This document shows, one piece after another, positions 31,330 to 33,699 of a DNA stretch of 33,699 nucleotides. The notes under the pieces are model-generated. The model made no database searches. It was not told where the DNA came from and saw only the letters and a list, made by a program, of their open reading frames with translations. The stretch is from Acidobacteriota bacterium. GTDB lineage: Bacteria; Acidobacteriota; Vicinamibacteria; Vicinamibacterales; CAVVIG01. The position numbers and the translations under genes were made by a program. The stretch covers positions 1 through 33,699 of the forward strand of contig QHWF01000003.1 of the NCBI GenBank assembly GCA_003222455.1. The letters run 5' to 3'. The stretch's first letter is position 1. Each line of letters starts with the position of its first letter.

Positions 31330-32310
31330 ATGGTAGGAATCTTCTCGGCGTGGGGGCGAATTCTCACCGGCGACATCCCGGCCATGTCCATCGAGATCAC
31401 CCGGGAATGCCCGCTGCGTTGCCCCGGCTGTTACGCCTATGGCGACAATCACCTGGGTGGCGAAGTAACGCTGCGCCAGGTGCGCGACTTCAAGGGACGG
31501 GAGCTGATCGATGGCGTCCTGGCTCTGGTGGACCGGCACCGCCCGCTTCACCTCTCAATCGTCGGCGGAGAACCGCTGGTCCGGTTTCGCGAGCTCGACA
31601 TTCTGTTGCCGATCCTGGCGAAGCGCGGCGTTTATACGCAGCTCGTCACCAGCGCGGTACGCGAAATCCCCAGCCATTGGCACGGACTCCGGCGCTTCTC
31701 GATTGTGGTGTCGATCGACGGCCTGCAGCCGGAACACGACGTGCGCCGGGCGCCCGCGACCTACGATCGCATCCTCAAACATATCGCCGGCCACCGCATC
31801 ACCGTGCACTGCACCGCGACGCGACAACTGACCAACCGGCCAGGATATCTCGACGAGTTTCTGGCGTTCTGGTCGGCGCGCACCGAGGTCGAAAAGATCT
31901 GGGTGAGCCTCTACACGCCGCAGATCGGCGAGATTTCGGACGAACGCCTGCGCCCCTCCGATCGCAAACGCGTCGTCGCCGATCTGCTCGCGCTGCGCGT
32001 CCGCTATCCGAAGCTCGCATTGCCGGAAGGGCTCATCGATGTGTATGCGAACCCACCGGATTCTCCCGATGAATGCGTGTTCGCCCGGACGACACGGGTG
32101 ATCTCTGCCGACCTGACCACCCGCGTCACACCCTGTCAGTTCGGCGGGGCGCCCGACTGCAGCAATTGCGGGTGTATTGCGTCGGCCGGCCTCGCCGCCG
32201 TCGCCCGGCATCACCTGTTCGGTGTGATCCCGGTTGGAGCGATCTTCGACAACTCGGTCAAGCTCGGTCAGCGCGTCAAACGCCTCAGGCCGGCGGAATG
32301 TGAAATGTGA
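31330..32310 (+). CDS. Radical SAM protein with C-terminal cysteine cluster
   Basis: The [4Fe-4S]-SAM motif is CPLRCPGC in ITRECPLRCPGCYAYG. LSIVGGEPLVR follows (the GGEP SAM-binding motif), then VSIDGLQPEHDVRRAP. The C-terminal part has CQFGGAPDCSNCGCIASAG, which could hold an auxiliary cluster (SPASM/twitch-like). ATG 31330 is the first in-frame ATG near the fold start, with GGA near it but no strong ribosome site. The stop codon TGA is embedded in a heptamer repeat. The substrate is unknown. Together with the next gene it looks like a pair of radical SAM enzymes in one transcription unit. Confidence 0.88.
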   Translation: MVGIFSAWGRILTGDIPAMSIEITRECPLRCPGCYAYGDNHLGGEVTLRQVRDFKGRELIDGVLALVDRHRPLHLSIVGGEPLVRFRELDILLPILAKRGVYTQLVTSAVREIPSHWHGLRRFSIVVSIDGLQPEHDVRRAPATYDRILKHIAGHRITVHCTATRQLTNRPGYLDEFLAFWSARTEVEKIWVSLYTPQIGEISDERLRPSDRKRVVADLLALRVRYPKLALPEGLIDVYANPPDSPDECVFARTTRVISADLTTRVTPCQFGGAPDCSNCGCIASAGLAAVARHHLFGVIPVGAIFDNSVKLGQRVKRLRPAECEM

Positions 32311-32385
32311 AGTTTCAAGTCTCAAGTCTGAAGTCTGAAGTCTGAAGTCTGAAAGCTGAAATCTGAAATCTGAAATCTCAAGATA
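32296..32385. repeat. Heptamer tandem array (GAAGTCT/GAAATCT) between the radical SAM genes
   Basis: About ten 7-bp units (AAGTCTC, AAGTCTG, AAATCTG) from 32310 to 32385, starting in GAAATGTGAAG words at the end of the upstream gene and supplying its stop codon. It is the same class as the array at 21969-22077. Confidence 0.85.
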
Positions 32386-32459
32386 TGGTGAGATGGCTCT
32401 GACGACGGCCAGTCGAAAAGCACGGTCGGTGGCTGGTCCACCAGGCACATCCGCTGCTC

Positions 32460-33392
32460 GTGCAAATCATCCCGATCCGCCGCTGCAACATCGACTGCGG
32501 CTACTGCAACGAATACGACAAGGTGTCGGCCCCGGTGCCCGCCGATCTGATGATGCGGCGCATCGACAAGCTCGCCGCCCTCGGCACGTCCGTGGTCGCG
32601 TTCAGCGGCGGCGAGCCGATGCTGCATCCGGCTCTGGACGACCTGATCGGTCACATCCGCCGTCGCGGGATGATGGCGGGCCTCATCACCAACGGCTACT
32701 ATCTCGTGCCGAAACGGATCGAGGCGCTGAATCGAGCCGGCCTCGATTTCCTCCAGATCAGCATCGACAATGTCGAGCCCGACGAGGTGTCGAAGAAAAG
32801 CCTCCGCGTCCTCGACCGGAAGCTCCAGCATCTGAAGGAGCACGCGACGTTCGACGTCAACATCAACTCGGTGCTCGGCGGCGGCATCAAGAACCCGGAG
32901 GACGCGCGCACGATTAACACCCGCGCACGCGAGCTCGGGTTCTCCACGTCCATCGGCATCATCCACGACGGCACGGGCCGGCTGAAACCGCTGGGGCGAG
33001 CCGAGCGTATCGTGTACGACGAGGTGTCGGCCGCCATCAGCGGACCGTGGCAGGTATTCAAGAACCTCTATTCAGGGATCCGGAGCTTTCAGGACAACCT
33101 GGTGGAAGGACGGCCGAACGACTGGCGATGCCGCGCCGGCGCGCGGTATTTGTACGTGTGCGAGAACGGGCTGGTGCACTACTGCTCGCAGCAGCGCGGC
33201 TACCCGGCCGTGCCGCTGGAGACGTACACCATCGACGATATCCGGCGCGAGTTCAGGACGCCGAAATCGTGTGCGCCGTTCTGCACCGTCGGCTGTGTCC
33301 ATCGCGTGTCGACGATGGACGGCTGGCGGTCGCCACAGGGCCCGCCCACCACAGAGCTGGCTCCGCCCAGCGCGGCGACAAGACCATCCTAG
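32460..33392 (+). CDS. Radical SAM protein with SPASM-like C-terminus (N-terminus possibly frameshifted)
   Basis: CNIDCGYC (CxxxCxxC) at residues 9-16 binds the cluster, followed by VVAFSGGEPMLHP, FLQISIDNVEPDE, and a C-terminal WRCRAGARYLYVCENG, HYCSQQRG and CAPFCTVGC that fit an auxiliary SPASM-type cluster site. GTG 32460 is the first start codon in this frame. It begins only a few residues before the cluster motif, short for the family. Upstream codons in the same frame back to 32403 (RWLVHQAHPLLVQ) look genuine but lack a start. An ATG at 32393 with GGTGAG upstream lies one frame away and reads MALTTASRKAR. A single-base indel near 32427-32430 would join them. The substrate is unknown. 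Confidence 0.85.
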   Translation: MQIIPIRRCNIDCGYCNEYDKVSAPVPADLMMRRIDKLAALGTSVVAFSGGEPMLHPALDDLIGHIRRRGMMAGLITNGYYLVPKRIEALNRAGLDFLQISIDNVEPDEVSKKSLRVLDRKLQHLKEHATFDVNINSVLGGGIKNPEDARTINTRARELGFSTSIGIIHDGTGRLKPLGRAERIVYDEVSAAISGPWQVFKNLYSGIRSFQDNLVEGRPNDWRCRAGARYLYVCENGLVHYCSQQRGYPAVPLETYTIDDIRREFRTPKSCAPFCTVGCVHRVSTMDGWRSPQGPPTTELAPPSAATRPS

Positions 33393-33412
33393 GCCTCGGG
33401 CGAAAATCACGG

Positions 33413-33486
33413 TTGAACGCAGAGGCCGCAAAGGACGCAAAGAAACACAGTGTTTTCTTAGCGGCCTTCGCGGCCTCTGCGTTCAA
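33413..33486. repeat. Family B hairpin repeat, copy 2, between convergent genes
   Basis: Nearly perfect 36-nt arms starting TTGAACGC and ending GCGTTCAA. The first 39 nt (33413-33451) are identical to the reverse complement of the right part of copy 1 (ending at 23022). It sits between the radical SAM stop (33392) and the stop of the convergent TonB-dependent receptor (33499). Confidence 0.9.
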
Positions 33487-33496
33487 TGTGTTCTAA

Positions 33497-33699
33497 TCAG
33501 CGGCCGGCGAACCGCACGCGTACGCCGCCGTTGACCAGGCGGGGAGAGCCGATCGTGGTCGGAAGCGTGCCCACGAAATACTCCCGGTCGGTGAGGTTCT
33601 GAACGCCGAAAAACAGATCGAGGTTTTTCACGACCGTCCGGGACACCGTGAAGTCGACGAGACCATAGCCTGGCAGCCCCGCCTCGGCTTCTCCGGGCA
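33497..33699 (-). CDS. TonB-dependent outer-membrane receptor, C-terminal end (partial)
   Basis: Reading leftward from the window edge: YGLVDFTVSRTVVKNLDLF, then FGVQNLTDREYFVGTLPT, and the end RLVNGGVRVRFAGR with a terminal aromatic/basic beta-strand, followed by TGA at 33499-33497. This is the last two or three strands of a TonB-dependent receptor barrel. The NLTDREY box is typical of the family's C-terminus. The ligand cannot be told from this fragment. The rest lies beyond the window. Confidence 0.88.
   Translation of the reverse strand, partial: PGEAEAGLPGYGLVDFTVSRTVVKNLDLFFGVQNLTDREYFVGTLPTTIGSPRLVNGGVRVRFAGR

Overview
This is a GC-rich, densely coding window with dispersed palindromic repeats of several families. 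It contains no rRNA, tRNA, CRISPR array or transposase gene that I could see. The gene content and repeats suggest an environmental Gram-negative bacterium (a TonB-dependent receptor implies an outer membrane). Repeat style and gene repertoire look like Acidobacteriota, perhaps Vicinamibacteria, but that taxonomic guess is inference from general familiarity, not a search.

Layout. 1-6.25 kb (+): a 5'-incomplete methyltransferase, a secreted endonuclease/exonuclease/phosphatase (EEP) protein, a NarL-type histidine kinase and response regulator pair, a GT2 glycosyltransferase, and a methyltransferase split by a one-base frameshift. 6.45-7.93 kb (-): a secreted protein with an N-terminal DNRLRE/CBM96-like domain, a Ser-rich linker and a C-terminal EEP domain, split by an indel in a C6/G6 tract. 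8.36-23.9 kb (+): one long co-directional polysaccharide locus. It holds three GT4 glycosyltransferases, a heparinase II/III-like protein, three asparagine-synthase-type amidotransferases (two of them adjacent), a GDP-mannose 6-dehydrogenase (AlgD type), a formyltransferase-like enzyme, a polysaccharide deacetylase, and a GT2 gene of which only about 16 codons survive. 24.1-26.9 kb (-): a SpoIID/metallopeptidase protein, an alpha/beta hydrolase and a SET-domain methyltransferase, overlapping or nearly so. 26.9-28.8 kb (+): a DUF309 protein and an exported triple-RidA protein. 28.9-31.3 kb (-): a GMC oxidoreductase and its small Tat-type partner subunit. 31.3-33.4 kb (+): two radical SAM proteins. 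33.5 kb to the end (-): the C-terminus of a TonB-dependent receptor.

How the central genes could work together (inference): the AlgD-like enzyme would supply a GDP-uronate, the GT4 enzymes would assemble the polymer, the AsnB-like enzymes could amidate uronate carboxyls, the formyltransferase and deacetylase could tune N-acyl groups, and the heparinase-like lyase could trim a uronate-containing chain. That would be an amidated, uronate-containing exopolysaccharide. No polymerase, flippase or export gene is present, so the locus is incomplete in this window or the rest lies elsewhere.

The most striking non-gene signal is the repeats. All four convergent gene junctions carry long hairpin repeats. 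One 206-bp element with 22-bp terminal inverted repeats sits in frame inside the SpoIID-like gene, adding about 70 residues. A second in-frame repeat lies inside the third amidotransferase. A 23-bp-period inverted tandem array lies upstream of the RidA gene. Heptamer arrays recur in five places. At least two, probably three, genes carry single-base frameshifts, which may be real mutations, phase-variable tracts or assembly errors.
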